Assembly (NCBI RefSeq): GCF_964355755.1
Contig: NC_092677.1
Span: forward strand, 27,314,101 to 27,378,100
Reading direction: 5' to 3'
DNA: 64,000 nucleotides
Source: Antedon mediterranea
Lineage: Eukaryota; Echinodermata; Crinoidea; Comatulida; Antedonidae
Below are positions 36,519 through 45,807 of this stretch, in pieces. A program made the translations under genes and the position numbers. Within the stretch, counting starts at the first letter, position 1; each line of letters starts with the position of its first letter. Under the pieces are notes generated by a model that was not told where the DNA came from, made no database searches, and worked only from the letters and a program-made list of their open reading frames with translations.

Positions 36519-39500
36519 GTAAGGAAGTATGATCCCCATATAAGGGAGTATGATCCCCATATAAGGAAGTATAATCCCCATATAAGGGAGTATAATCCCC
36601 ATAAAGGGGAGTTTAATCCAATCCACAAATCTTAATTACCATGCAAGCCAAATCTATATATAAATTTACGTAAGGGCAAAATTCGGTAAATCGCGCCTTA
36701 CTTCTAGAATGTTTACTCGATGGTATATAAAGTTGGTTCGTACTTTCGATACTGATTTTACCCACCTGATGTAACCCTGTTTACTAATTAAATGGAGTTT
36801 GATAATTACTTATTGACAATTAAAACGAATTTAGGTTCAACGATTTGCCCCAAATAGGGGTGTTTTCCGATCGTGGTATACACTGTCCAATGCATGTCTA
36901 TCTTGAAAAATACCCGCATACAATAATACGAGGATGCTTCGCATTTTCCTATCTCCTCCTACGATAATTGTTTTTAATGGCTGAAAACCGGTTGAACAGC
37001 TCGAGTACAGCATCATAATGTTGAAGACAGACCTATTTTCTTAAAAACATACTATTTTGATAGATTTAATATACATTTAAACAAATGTCTTGATTTCCGA
37101 TGAATGGAACATTTCAATAATAACTCTTTGCTTTAACACAATTACCACCAGCTGTAGGTAAATTTATTGGCCCTTGGGGAATTAACCTAAAACCTATATA
37201 TAGATATAGTATTGCAATACTTGGACATTACTGTAAATACGTATTAACATTTGTGGTCGCCATTGAATTTACTGTGAGTGTGGGTACTGTTAGATGTATA
37301 ACACAATCATGTACAAATAAACGTATTACTGTGAGTGTGAGTAGGCCCTACTGTATAGAACGTACAATATACAAATAAACTGTAGTACTGACAGTTGCTT
37401 CTCAACGTTTGTATTAATTTACAAAGAATATAAACGTTGTAGTGGTACGTGTATCGTTACATGTACTATGCTATTTCAATCGACTATGACAGTGACAGTT
37501 TTAACAAAGTATTAAATCGCAAATGTGTTACTGTATCAAGTGGTATATTATTTATAGGCCTGTGAGTAGGCCCTACTGTTATATAAAACGTACAATATAC
37601 AAATAAACTGTACTACTGACAGTTGCTTCTCAACGTTTGTATTAATTAATAATTACAAAGAATATAAACGTTGTAGTGGTACGTGTATCGTTACATGTAC
37701 ATGCTATTTCAATCGACTATGACAGTGACAGTTTTAACAAAGTATTAAATCGCAAATGTGTTACTGTATCAAGTGGTATATTATTTATAGGCATGTGAGT
37801 AGGCCCTACTGTTATATAAAACGTACAATATACAAATAAACTGTACTACTGACAGTTGCTTCTCAACGTTTGTATTAATTAATAATTACAAAGAATATAA
37901 ACGTTGTAGTGGTACGTGTATCGTTACATGTACTATGCTATTTCAATGGACTATAACAGTGAACAGTTTTAACAAAGTATTAAATCGCAAATGTGTTACT
38001 GTATCAAGTGGTATATTATTTGCAGGCCTATCAAACATGAAAAACATATTTCGTTACTGAGTAGATAAAGAATATATTAAAACATTGTTCTTCTTTGTAC
38101 CCATATCCTCTTCCCCATCCCTCAACCCTAATGTTACACACAAAACACAAATTGGGTTTGTTTAAATGAGTCCAAATAACAAATTTGGACTCATTTTGTG
38201 ACAAGTTTCTCTTTCGGAAGTAATTCCCACTGTGCTAATTTCAATTTAATACATAAATCATCGTGTCTATTTATTCGTTTCTGTAAACGATAATAACTAT
38301 TATCGTCCTGCAGTACGTACATTAAAAAAAAGCATTTTTTACGCTGATTATTACTGTGTATTCGAGAACCATCTGTGGGCACGACCTAGATGGTACGCGA
38401 GCGAAGCGAGCGTACCATCTAGTGTTTAAAAACTAATGTAAATGTGTCAACAATGTGATCTCCAAAAAGAATATTTAAATTAATAATAATTATTTGTTTT
38501 ATTACATAAATTAAATATGAATGCTAATGAAACATATTCACAAAATTTTAAAATAAACATACTGTCTGTAGTAGTGATATTAGATCATGTTTAACTTTAA
38601 GAAACCATGTTTCCATCCTGTCATGTGATTGATGTTGCATAAAGTGTTGAAATGTTAAAAATGTTATTTTTAATTTAAAAAAAAGTAAAGCAATGATAAA
38701 AAAAACAAGATACTAAAATATTATTACGGTAGGTCAAATTTAAAGAGCAAAGCTGTGAATGGAATTAGGGCAAATTTTACTGCATAATAAAAACAGTTTT
38801 ACTGCAGTAATCATGTAAAGTTAACTACGCCCCATCATGTAATACTACTATCAGTATCATTGCTAGCTAAACTATGATAATGACTGAGAATCTTTTTTTT
38901 ATTTATCACAGAGTGGGGTTCCTAACAGACAACAGTTTTCTGTCACCATTAATGAATTGTTGTCGACAAACCTTCTGAGCTCAATCAAACCTTTTTTTTT
39001 ATTTTGTGGTGCTATTTTATCTTACCCCTTTTCTGTACCCCTTTCACATATTGCCATTTATTTATCTTCCTGTGTTTTATATGTGTCGTAATTCTCTAAT
39101 GCCCCATTTACTAATCAGCTACAAGTGATTAATTTAGTCAAGTTGTTGCATATTCATAAGCGGTTATGAATATTTAATGAGCATTGAATCCAAATGTGTC
39201 AATCTAACAAAAAACAATTTTGTAACTATATCCAGTCAATCAACTTTATATAGACAAAAAAAAACACAAATTGGAAAACAGTATAATATTGTTTTGGTAG
39301 CATCTGTCCTATATCATTTTAAGCTAGATGGAATAAACCATGGCATTTGTTTCATAGAGTATATACAGTATTCTACTCACTTGTTGTACTTAAAGCCCCA
39401 TTCCCTACGTTTTTTAGATCTAATTTAAGATCACAAAGTATATTTAATGTAAAAATAATACTATATGGTCCTATTGCGATAACTTTTTTCGTCTTTAAAC

Positions 39501-42500
39501 GGTTAAAAATGTGAAAAATAAGTCGATTCTAATAATTATAGCGGCCCGCTATAAATCCCAAAATGCATTGCGCGCGGATTGATATTTTTGTTTTTCACCT
39601 GTAATTCGCCCACTTTTCGATCGATCGTGAGGCCAAAACAAATGGAAAACTTCTAACTTTTCAGCAAAAATACCGGGTTTTCCCCAATTTGTATCAACGG
39701 AGTCTGGAAAAAATAGAAAGACAATTAATGCAGCAACTATACAACGTCAGGCTAGGTTTATAGCTAGCGTACGATGTTCGTACGTTACCGATGTTTACCA
39801 GCTAGGCCTACAAAACTAAGCCTAGCTAGGCTAGGCCTAAGACCGTCCACGAGAGGTCGATCGCCGCGAGTTACTTAGGTAGTGCATTGTTTCTCACTTT
39901 TTATCATAATTTACCATAAAACGTACATTTAAGACAAGGAATTACATGGTTTAATGTTTTTAAAGTGATATATATGTATTATTTTCCAAAAAACGTCCAA
40001 AATTGCAGGGAAGGGGTCTTTAAGGTATTTAAATTTTTATCAAAAACGACATTAAGCCGTTTTAACAACTAGTTCAATTATCATACATCAAATTTAGAAA
40101 TATTAAAGATTTTTATTCGCGAATTGCTCATTCGGAGTTTAATATTTATTAAGATTCAAAAACCAATCTGGGATTTGATCATTTTTATCTTGTCTCCGAG
40201 AAACTCATCCATCAAATAAATTTACACTCAACTCTCTTTAGCAATACTGGACACTTTTTGTCTGGCCTGATATGTCTTGTTTTCTGGAAAGTCTTATTCT
40301 GATGGTGTTTTGAAAGGTAAAAAAGAACTTGAAACCTCTTTAGGACATTAGGGAGATTGAGGTGATTCAACATGTGATAAAAAATGTATTTCAAATATAA
40401 AATTGACAAAAGAATGCTCAATATTTTATCAAATATAATTCAAAGCATTTATTATGATACAAGAAAATTAATAAATTAAAATAAAATACAGTGTAAATAC
40501 TGGCACATAATGCTTGCCACCCTTCTATTTTTTTTATATTCAATTTTTTTTTATAATTTCTAATTATATGTTTCAGTGAAATTCTCCAATGAAACACCTG
40601 CTATCTCTTGGCAATACACCTTATTTCAAATCCTCTATTTTATTCATTTCATATTGATTTTTTTTCGTCGCTTTGGCATAACAAGAAAATTATTTATACA
40701 TAATAGAATACATGAATGGGAATTTTGAATTTTGGAATCATCTACACATAATATTGATATATATTATAATCAACCATGAGAAAAAAGTACCATGCATCAA
40801 CTATCTCAATACCAAACACCTGGGCATATTGTGTCTGGTTTTCTGAAGAGTCTGGTATTCTGAATGTGTTTTTAATGTGGGTAAACAAATTACTAGTGTA
40901 TGGACCTTAAAAAAGATCATAGTTTCTGGTTTTGGGAGAGTTGAGTGTATTAAAAAATAGCATGATTGTGTGTTATGTGTCACTATGGTTTTGTATCTTA
41001 TTTGCAACAAATTAAGTTGGTGACGGCAACAACAAACCAACATTAATGACAAATAATTGTTAAAATATTGATGGTGACAACATAATGTTGATAGCTAGTT
41101 CATAATGCTTGGATTTCAAAAAATAAACATACAATACTTTACATGGTTCAAGGCACTTATCTATCCTATCAAACAGGGAATAAAACAATATGAGGTACAG
41201 TACATATTATTTCACAACAAGGTTCCTATAGCAGGCAATGCTGGTCATATCACTCTAATGACGAAACGTGCCTGTAGTGAAATACAACAAGAAGAATCTT
41301 AGTTCAACTTGTGTTGTTTTTATTACTCTGCCTTTGTGTTTCAAGAACACAAACTAGACGATCTGAAAAAAATGTATGTAGGCTACAATTAATATAAGTA
41401 TTTTTAACTGCCCCACATTCCAAAACGAAAACAAAATTAAGTTAATATTATTGATAAAAATGTGATTCGTGCATGAGCTAATCTCCTAACTGCATTCGGA
41501 ACTACTTTTAAATCTGTAATGAGTCTATCGCTAGCATGAAATAAGCGCCACAGATTCAGCGGTTGAATTATGAGAAGACATGATGAAAGAATGAACCGCT
41601 CAAAGAAATTCTCTTTTTGATTTTTTTTAGTCATTTAATCCTAAGTTTAGTTGTATGATGTGGCCACATTATGAGGAGAATAAAGCATTAATGGACATAA
41701 TAATGTCTCTGCTACATACCACTAATCTGTGTATGGTCATGTGTGCATGGCTTGTCCTCATTTTCAATGTAGTATAAAGTGTTATTTTATAGTCTACTAT
41801 AATGCCCAGTCTTCTAAAACTTTGTGCCCAAAATAAGTAAATGTAAGCTTCTTCTTCCAGGCTGTTGTGCAGCAGGAATAGAATGGCATATTTTCTATGA
41901 TACTAAACAGACACTTAATTACGGGAAAAAATAATATGTCCACTACATTTAAACATGAAAAACTACATCGAGGCAATTTGTAATTGGTTCTTGTGGACCT
42001 TGTCGATGTTTGTTTTGTCTTGTATTTATGTATTCCAGTCTGTTAATTGCGGGCTCCCTACTGTTAATTGCAAATTGAAATTGAAAAAAACAAAAATTTA
42101 CTTAACTAAAAAATATATACATAAGATATACAAAACAAAATATACAATACCCATCAATGGATAGTAGAAATAGACATTCATTGTATTGGTCTTTAGAAGG
42201 TTTTACTAGGCCTACAGCAGTTCTTACTGCATTATTTTATTCTTTTATAGATAATTTATCATATCTGGAACATGCATTAGAAAAGATTTGTCGTCCAGAT
42301 TTGGTAACTCAGGTGTTGGATTACAAAAAGACGACCACCTCAAACGAAGACAGCAACAAAACTATACGTGGACCCGCAAGAAAATATAAATGTAAGTATT
42401 TCATTTATTATTTAAGTCAAACACACTTTACATTGTAGGAGAAACAGTAATATAATTCCAAGAAAAACCAACGTCCAGGGTGGTTAGTTACAGTGCGAAT

Positions 42501-42714
42501 GTTTCCATTCCCCATTAAAGTGACTCATCAAAGCAGATGAAATCGTACTCATTTGAGGTGAAAATAAATAATCAAGGCTGTTAACCTAAACTAAATAATT
42601 ATTTTTTTAGCCCTTGATATAGAAACAGGAGACGTGGCTGAGGACATCATATCGGGGATCTCCAAGATAAAACTTGCACCGCCGCCGTTGGAGAGAAGAA
42701 AAACCAAAGAATAA
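36344..42714 (+). CDS. PEA15: PEA-15-like death-effector-domain protein, complete coding region
   Basis: Exons 36344-36518, 42251-42391 and 42611-42714 join in frame to 139 residues (vertebrate PEA15: 130). Residues 1-83 form a single death effector domain: MAEGFQKFLKNLAESISEEE, an ACQDSIPND segment like vertebrate ACKEDIPS, DNLSYLEH, and the RPDL charge motif at 73-76. The tail is low-complexity and ends IKLAPPP (125-131), identical to the vertebrate segment that docks ERK1/2. Known role: cytoplasmic adaptor that binds ERK to keep it out of the nucleus and binds FADD/caspase-8 to restrain death-receptor signalling. The ATG at 36344 was chosen because it gives the family N-terminus MAE; codons upstream lack an ATG. 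The usual regulatory serine before KYK is replaced by proline, and the tail is about nine residues longer. Confidence 0.95.
36521..36612. repeat. 21-bp tandem repeat starting inside the splice donor
   Basis: AAGGAAGTATGATCCCCATAT is repeated four times with single-base changes (GGGAG/GGAAG, TATGAT/TATAAT), then fades. Its first AAGG is part of the donor GTAAGG of the initiation exon. Confidence 0.93.
37335..38030. repeat. Three tandem copies of a 228-233 bp unit
   Basis: TACAATATACAAATAAACTG occurs at 37363, 37591 and 37824. The units share AGTAGGCCCTACTGT, CTCAACGTTTGTATTAATT, GTGGTACGTGTATCGTTACA and AAATCGCAAATGTGTTACTG. They differ by small indels only, so the triplication is fairly recent. 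Confidence 0.95.
38164..38196. repeat. Perfect 14-bp inverted repeat with 5-base loop
   Basis: AAATGAGTCCAAAT, loop AACAA, ATTTGGACTCATTT. It could extrude as a cruciform or fold in RNA. It lies 189 bp before a second strong hairpin, and the two may bound one mobile element. Confidence 0.85.
38386..38422. repeat. Perfect 13-bp inverted repeat around a GCGAGCGAAGCGAGC core
   Basis: CTAGATGGTACGC, 11-base loop GAGCGAAGCGA, GCGTACCATCTAG. It is strikingly GC-rich in the centre for this region. Similar GCGAGCGAAGCGAGC motifs often sit at the ends of DNA transposons, but no family is assigned. Confidence 0.85.
39390..40023. mobile_element. TTAA-flanked non-autonomous DNA transposon, about 630 bp
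   Basis: TTAA occurs at 39390-39393 and 40020-40023. Just inside, AGCCCCATTCCCTACGTTTT on the left mirrors, imperfectly, AGACCCCTTCCCTGCAATTT read inward from the right. TTAA target duplication is the signature of piggyBac-type elements. The interior is GC-richer with palindromic patches (CGTACGATGTTCGTACG, CTAGCTAGGCTAGG-type) and has no open frame of transposase size. Confidence 0.6.
40225..40370. mobile_element. Degenerate MITE related to 21219-21411
   Basis: Begins ACACTCAACTCTCTTTAGCA and ends near GGGAGATTGAGGTGATT, a decayed version of the ACAGTCAACTCTC/GAGAGTTGACTGT ends. The interior has the CTGGxxTTTT/CTGGAAAGTCT motifs of the same family. Confidence 0.5.
40797..40955. mobile_element. 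Degenerate MITE related to 21219-21411
   Basis: TCAACTATCTCAATACC on the left and TTTTGGGAGAGTTGAGTGTA on the right are imperfect inverted repeats. Interior GTCTGGTTTTCTGAAGAGTC matches the family's core read in the opposite direction. The open frames over it carry no recognisable domain. Confidence 0.6.
41950..42085 (+). mobile_element. Possible LINE 3' end with ATTGAA-type tail
   Basis: TTGTCTTGTATTTATGTATTC and GCGGGCTCCC are followed by AATTGCAAATTGAAATTGAA and an A run. A short unique segment ending in a simple-repeat tail resembles a severely 5'-truncated CR1/L2-like insertion. No protein domain remains. Confidence 0.35.
42251..42391 (+). CDS. PEA15: PEA15-like middle exon (second half of the DED)
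   Basis: After TTCTTTTATAG and before GTAAGT, 141 bp. It encodes DNLSYLEHALEKICRPDLVT, then QVLDY, a Thr/Ser/Asn-rich linker and ARKYK. It starts in phase 1 and ends in phase 1, matching its neighbours. Confidence 0.95.
42611..42714 (+). CDS. PEA15: PEA15-like last exon (ERK-docking tail and stop)
   Basis: After ATTTTTTTAG, 104 bp. It encodes an acidic stretch (DIETGDVAEDI), then SKIKLAPPPLERRKTKE and TAA at 42712-42714. The stop codon overlaps an AATAAA hexamer (42710-42715). Confidence 0.94.
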
Positions 42715-44340
42715 AGTTTATTGTCGCATGTTTTCAGAGAGCAAAATGCAAATGAAGAAGGCCACAAGATATGGAAGAAGTGGATATTTGCCGAAAGACT
42801 TTTTTTATCGAGTCTTTTTTATATGATAAATTGGTGAATACATAAAGAAAAATCTTGATGGAGATGAAGACTTAACAAGCTTTAGATAAATTTATTGAAA
42901 AATTTATCAATATGTATATTTTGTTTGTTTGTCAACTGTCTGTGAAGCTGGGACATTGTAGTCGTTGTATCCTCGTTTTAAATGGATTATCATGAGAAGC
43001 ATCTCATAGCGGCACATTGTTATTGTGGTGATTTTGTACAACAAAGCTGTTTGATATCCAACACATATCTCTTAAGCTGTTTCACTGAATTGTTAATCTG
43101 AAACTAGTTGAAATGTTATTCCAAAAACATGTGTAATTTTGTTTGCAGATTATTTAGGATTCCAATCTTTTATAAAGGATAAAATCTCAAAAATGATTTT
43201 ATTAAAAAAAGGTGTATTTAAAAGAAAAATGTTAGACTTCATCTTGTTCATTGTAGACATTCCTAAATTTATAGCTTTCCATTAGAATATGGCATCTCAT
43301 TAAAATATTTAATTGTTAGAAAATATAGTGTTTTCCAAAGTATATTATTTAGTACTAATGTTCCAATATTGAAATATAAAATACACATATTGGTTTGTCA
43401 GATTGTGCTTAGCACAGGTACAATGTAATGAGGTTTTTTAATTAATTATCAAATTATTCCCTGGTCCTTGGTCCAAATCCAATTTCTTGACTTTTTCTGA
43501 CAGTCAATGCAGTCAACATTTTCTGTTAGGGTGCAATCCTGCTAAACACTAGGTAAAACATATCTACTTATTTGCTCATCAAAATACAGATAATATTCAT
43601 AATTCATGTAATATGTGCATTTAATTACTGTAATTGTAAAGTATGTTTTTATCCAAAGATTTTTTTTTGCAATAATGTTTAATACACATATGCTGTGTGA
43701 GGCTGAATGTTGTACTTGCACTGAGGAATTATATGAGGTGGAATGTTGCTCTTGTCTATTGTGTTTATTAGTATATTTTAAAATGTATTAGTCAACCTAA
43801 ACATGATTTATTTGTACCCAATGTGTAGTTGTAAATCATTGTGAGAACATTGGTTGTTTTATTCTAGATAATCTACATTGTATATTTTTTACATCTAAAA
43901 TGTGATGCTGTTCCTATAGTCTTTCCTATTGCATCCCAGCAACGATTTTCTACATTTGGCCATGAAGTAATTGGGGAGCTTTCGAAACAGACGACGCAGC
44001 AGTGTGCAACGCGCTAAATAGCCCTGCGTTACCTCCCTCCAGGCAACGCCAAATTGCCTGTTCAGCGGTCTGTGGAAGTTTCTTCTACACTGTCGCGTCA
44101 CATGCAGCGAAAGCTCACTATTGTCAGTTTTGGGACATCTTTTATTTCATTAAGGGATCATGAACTACTGCAGAGGCACTGCAGAAGAATCTATTGACAT
44201 GAGGTTAAATTAGATTTGCTTATAATGTTGCTATTTGGTCATTTAGATCCTAAATGTTTTCAAAAGATTATATTATTCTAACAGAGGGGTTGCTTATCAA
44301 TTTTTCTATCAAGTATTTCATGTTGTTAAATTTGATTTAG
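42715..44340. other. PEA15-like 3' UTR and downstream flank
   Basis: AT-rich sequence after the stop. A GC-richer island of about 200 bp at 43910-44120 stands out and may be an interspersed repeat, but I cannot classify it. Vertebrate PEA15 has a long 3' UTR, so much of this may be transcribed; the end of the transcript cannot be placed. Confidence 0.45.
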
Positions 44341-44348
44341 TTTGTAGA

Positions 44349-44630
44349 AAGACTTGTTTGTCTTCTGATGGCTTGTTGTCTTCTGATGACTTGTCGTCTT
44401 CTGATGACTTGTTGTCTTCTAATGACTTGTTTTCTTTTGATGACTTGTTGTCTTCTGATGACTTGTTGTCTTCTGATGACTTGTTGTCTTCTGATGACTT
44501 GTCTTCTGATGACTTGTTGTCTTCTGATGACTAGTTGTCTTCTGATGACTTGTTGTCTTCTGATGACTTGTTGTCTTCTAATGAATTGTTGTCTTCTGAT
44601 GACTTGTTGTTTTCTGATGATATCTGCTGC
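44349..44630. repeat. 18-bp minisatellite GTTGTCTTCTGATGACTT, about 15 copies
   Basis: The 18-bp unit repeats with single-base changes, plus one copy shortened by 3 bp (GACTTGTCTTCTG). Because 18 is a multiple of three, both strands stay open for about 100 codons (Met-Thr-Cys-Cys-Leu-Leu repeats on +, Arg-Arg-Gln-Gln-Val-Ile on -). These are not taken as genes. Confidence 0.95.
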
Positions 44631-45574
44631 TTCAAAAGGATCTGCACATAACAAATATTTTTAATTTGCATAATAATTAAGATTTTAGTCTTTATTATAA
44701 ATATATTTGAAAGTTATGTAATAACTTGTAATTTTAAAAATTATATTCTTTGTTAAACAAATTTTAGATATATTTAAGAGTTTTATATATACTTCTCAAT
44801 AGAATTAATTATGCTAATGTTTGCTATTATTTTATATTACTTTATACATTTTTTTTCAGTGTATTCAATATTTATTTAATGTACCTTAAGAAAATTCTAC
44901 TTTACTTTAATATTTAACTTTTATTTAAACTAAGTTTTACAAATGTTAGGACCCAATGCAAGTAATTTGACCAATCACAAGAGACAGTTTGGATGATCTA
45001 TCGCATGGTGATTGGTGAGTTGTTTAATTGTTAAACAGTATGTAACTGATGCATACAATATCTCCTGATTCCTAGTCTGTCATGTATGTATATAATGTCC
45101 AGTATTATACACAAATTCTAAATACAGTGTCACATAGTTTAAGTATATGGTGCCTGTATTTACTATTACTATTATTTACTTATGGCATATGATACAATTA
45201 TCACATGTGATACATGTGACGCTGTATTTAATAGTGTATGATACAGGACAAATTATAGATACAGTACCGCGAATTGGTTCATTTTATGTGGATGTTCTTC
45301 TCACACTGATTTCATCATTATGTCAAAGGTCATTAGGCAATTCTATTGCTGCACTACAATTTTTTTTATCATGTTATCAAAGGTGCTTGGTTGATTTCTT
45401 GTCTTTCTGTTTAGTAGCATATAATTATTTTTACATATGTAATAAATTTGGCTACATAATAAAAGATAATATAGCTTCAACATAATTAATACTTTAAAAC
45501 CTACCGTTGTCATGACAAAACATCTTATATAGTTATAGTGTCGAATACCATGCCATTTAAAAAAATAAAAATAA
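44631..45574. other. AT-rich flank before the repeat block
   Basis: No exon is recognised. An open frame of 112 codons at 45147-45485 is AT-rich and shows no known motif. A small inverted repeat (GACCAATCAC...GTGATTGGT) lies at 44970-45020. Confidence 0.45.
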
Positions 45575-45807
45575 ATAAATGGTTACAGCATAATCAACAT
45601 GCGCAGAGTCGAATAATGGGTTCTGCGCATGCCAATTGTGCTATAGTAACCAGTTTTATCGAAAAATAAAAAGGTCGAAAATTGGCCATTTTTAAAAAAA
45701 ATCCCTGTACAGTACAGGAAAATTTTCGAAAAATCGCCAATTTTCGACTTTTTTATTTGTTGACATAAATGGTTACTATAGCATAATAAACATGCGCAGA
45801 GTCGAAT
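45575..45807. mobile_element. Fold-back element, solitary left copy
   Basis: Same family as the array at 61262-64000: CATGCGCAGA...TCTGCGCATG hairpin, GCTATAGTAACCAGTTTTAT, a long hairpin from GGTCGAAAATTGGC to GCCAATTTTCGAC, then AAATGGTTACTATAGCATAA. The central palindrome is shortened to CCCTGTACAGTACAGG. It ends at GCGCAGAGTCGAAT, where the hairpin satellite begins. Confidence 0.9.

Larger units (their letters stand above)
36519..42250. other. PEA15-like intron 1 (5.7 kb) with repeats and transposon remnants
   Basis: No additional exon is needed for the frame. It contains a 21-bp tandem repeat at its very start, a triple repeat of about 230 bp, two strong hairpins, a TTAA-flanked element and two degenerate MITEs, each listed separately. 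41400-41640 is moderately complex sequence with no recognisable identity. Confidence 0.6.

Noticed and set aside
43895-44101. 68-codon minus-strand frame in a GC-richer island
   Set aside because: Arg-rich without a recognised domain; more probably an interspersed repeat in the 3' flank.
44337-44664. Paired open frames of about 100 codons on both strands
   Set aside because: Produced by the 18-bp minisatellite, whose length is a multiple of three. No evidence of a protein.
45147-45485. 112-codon open frame
   Set aside because: Hydrophobic, AT-driven composition and no recognisable motif or splice context.
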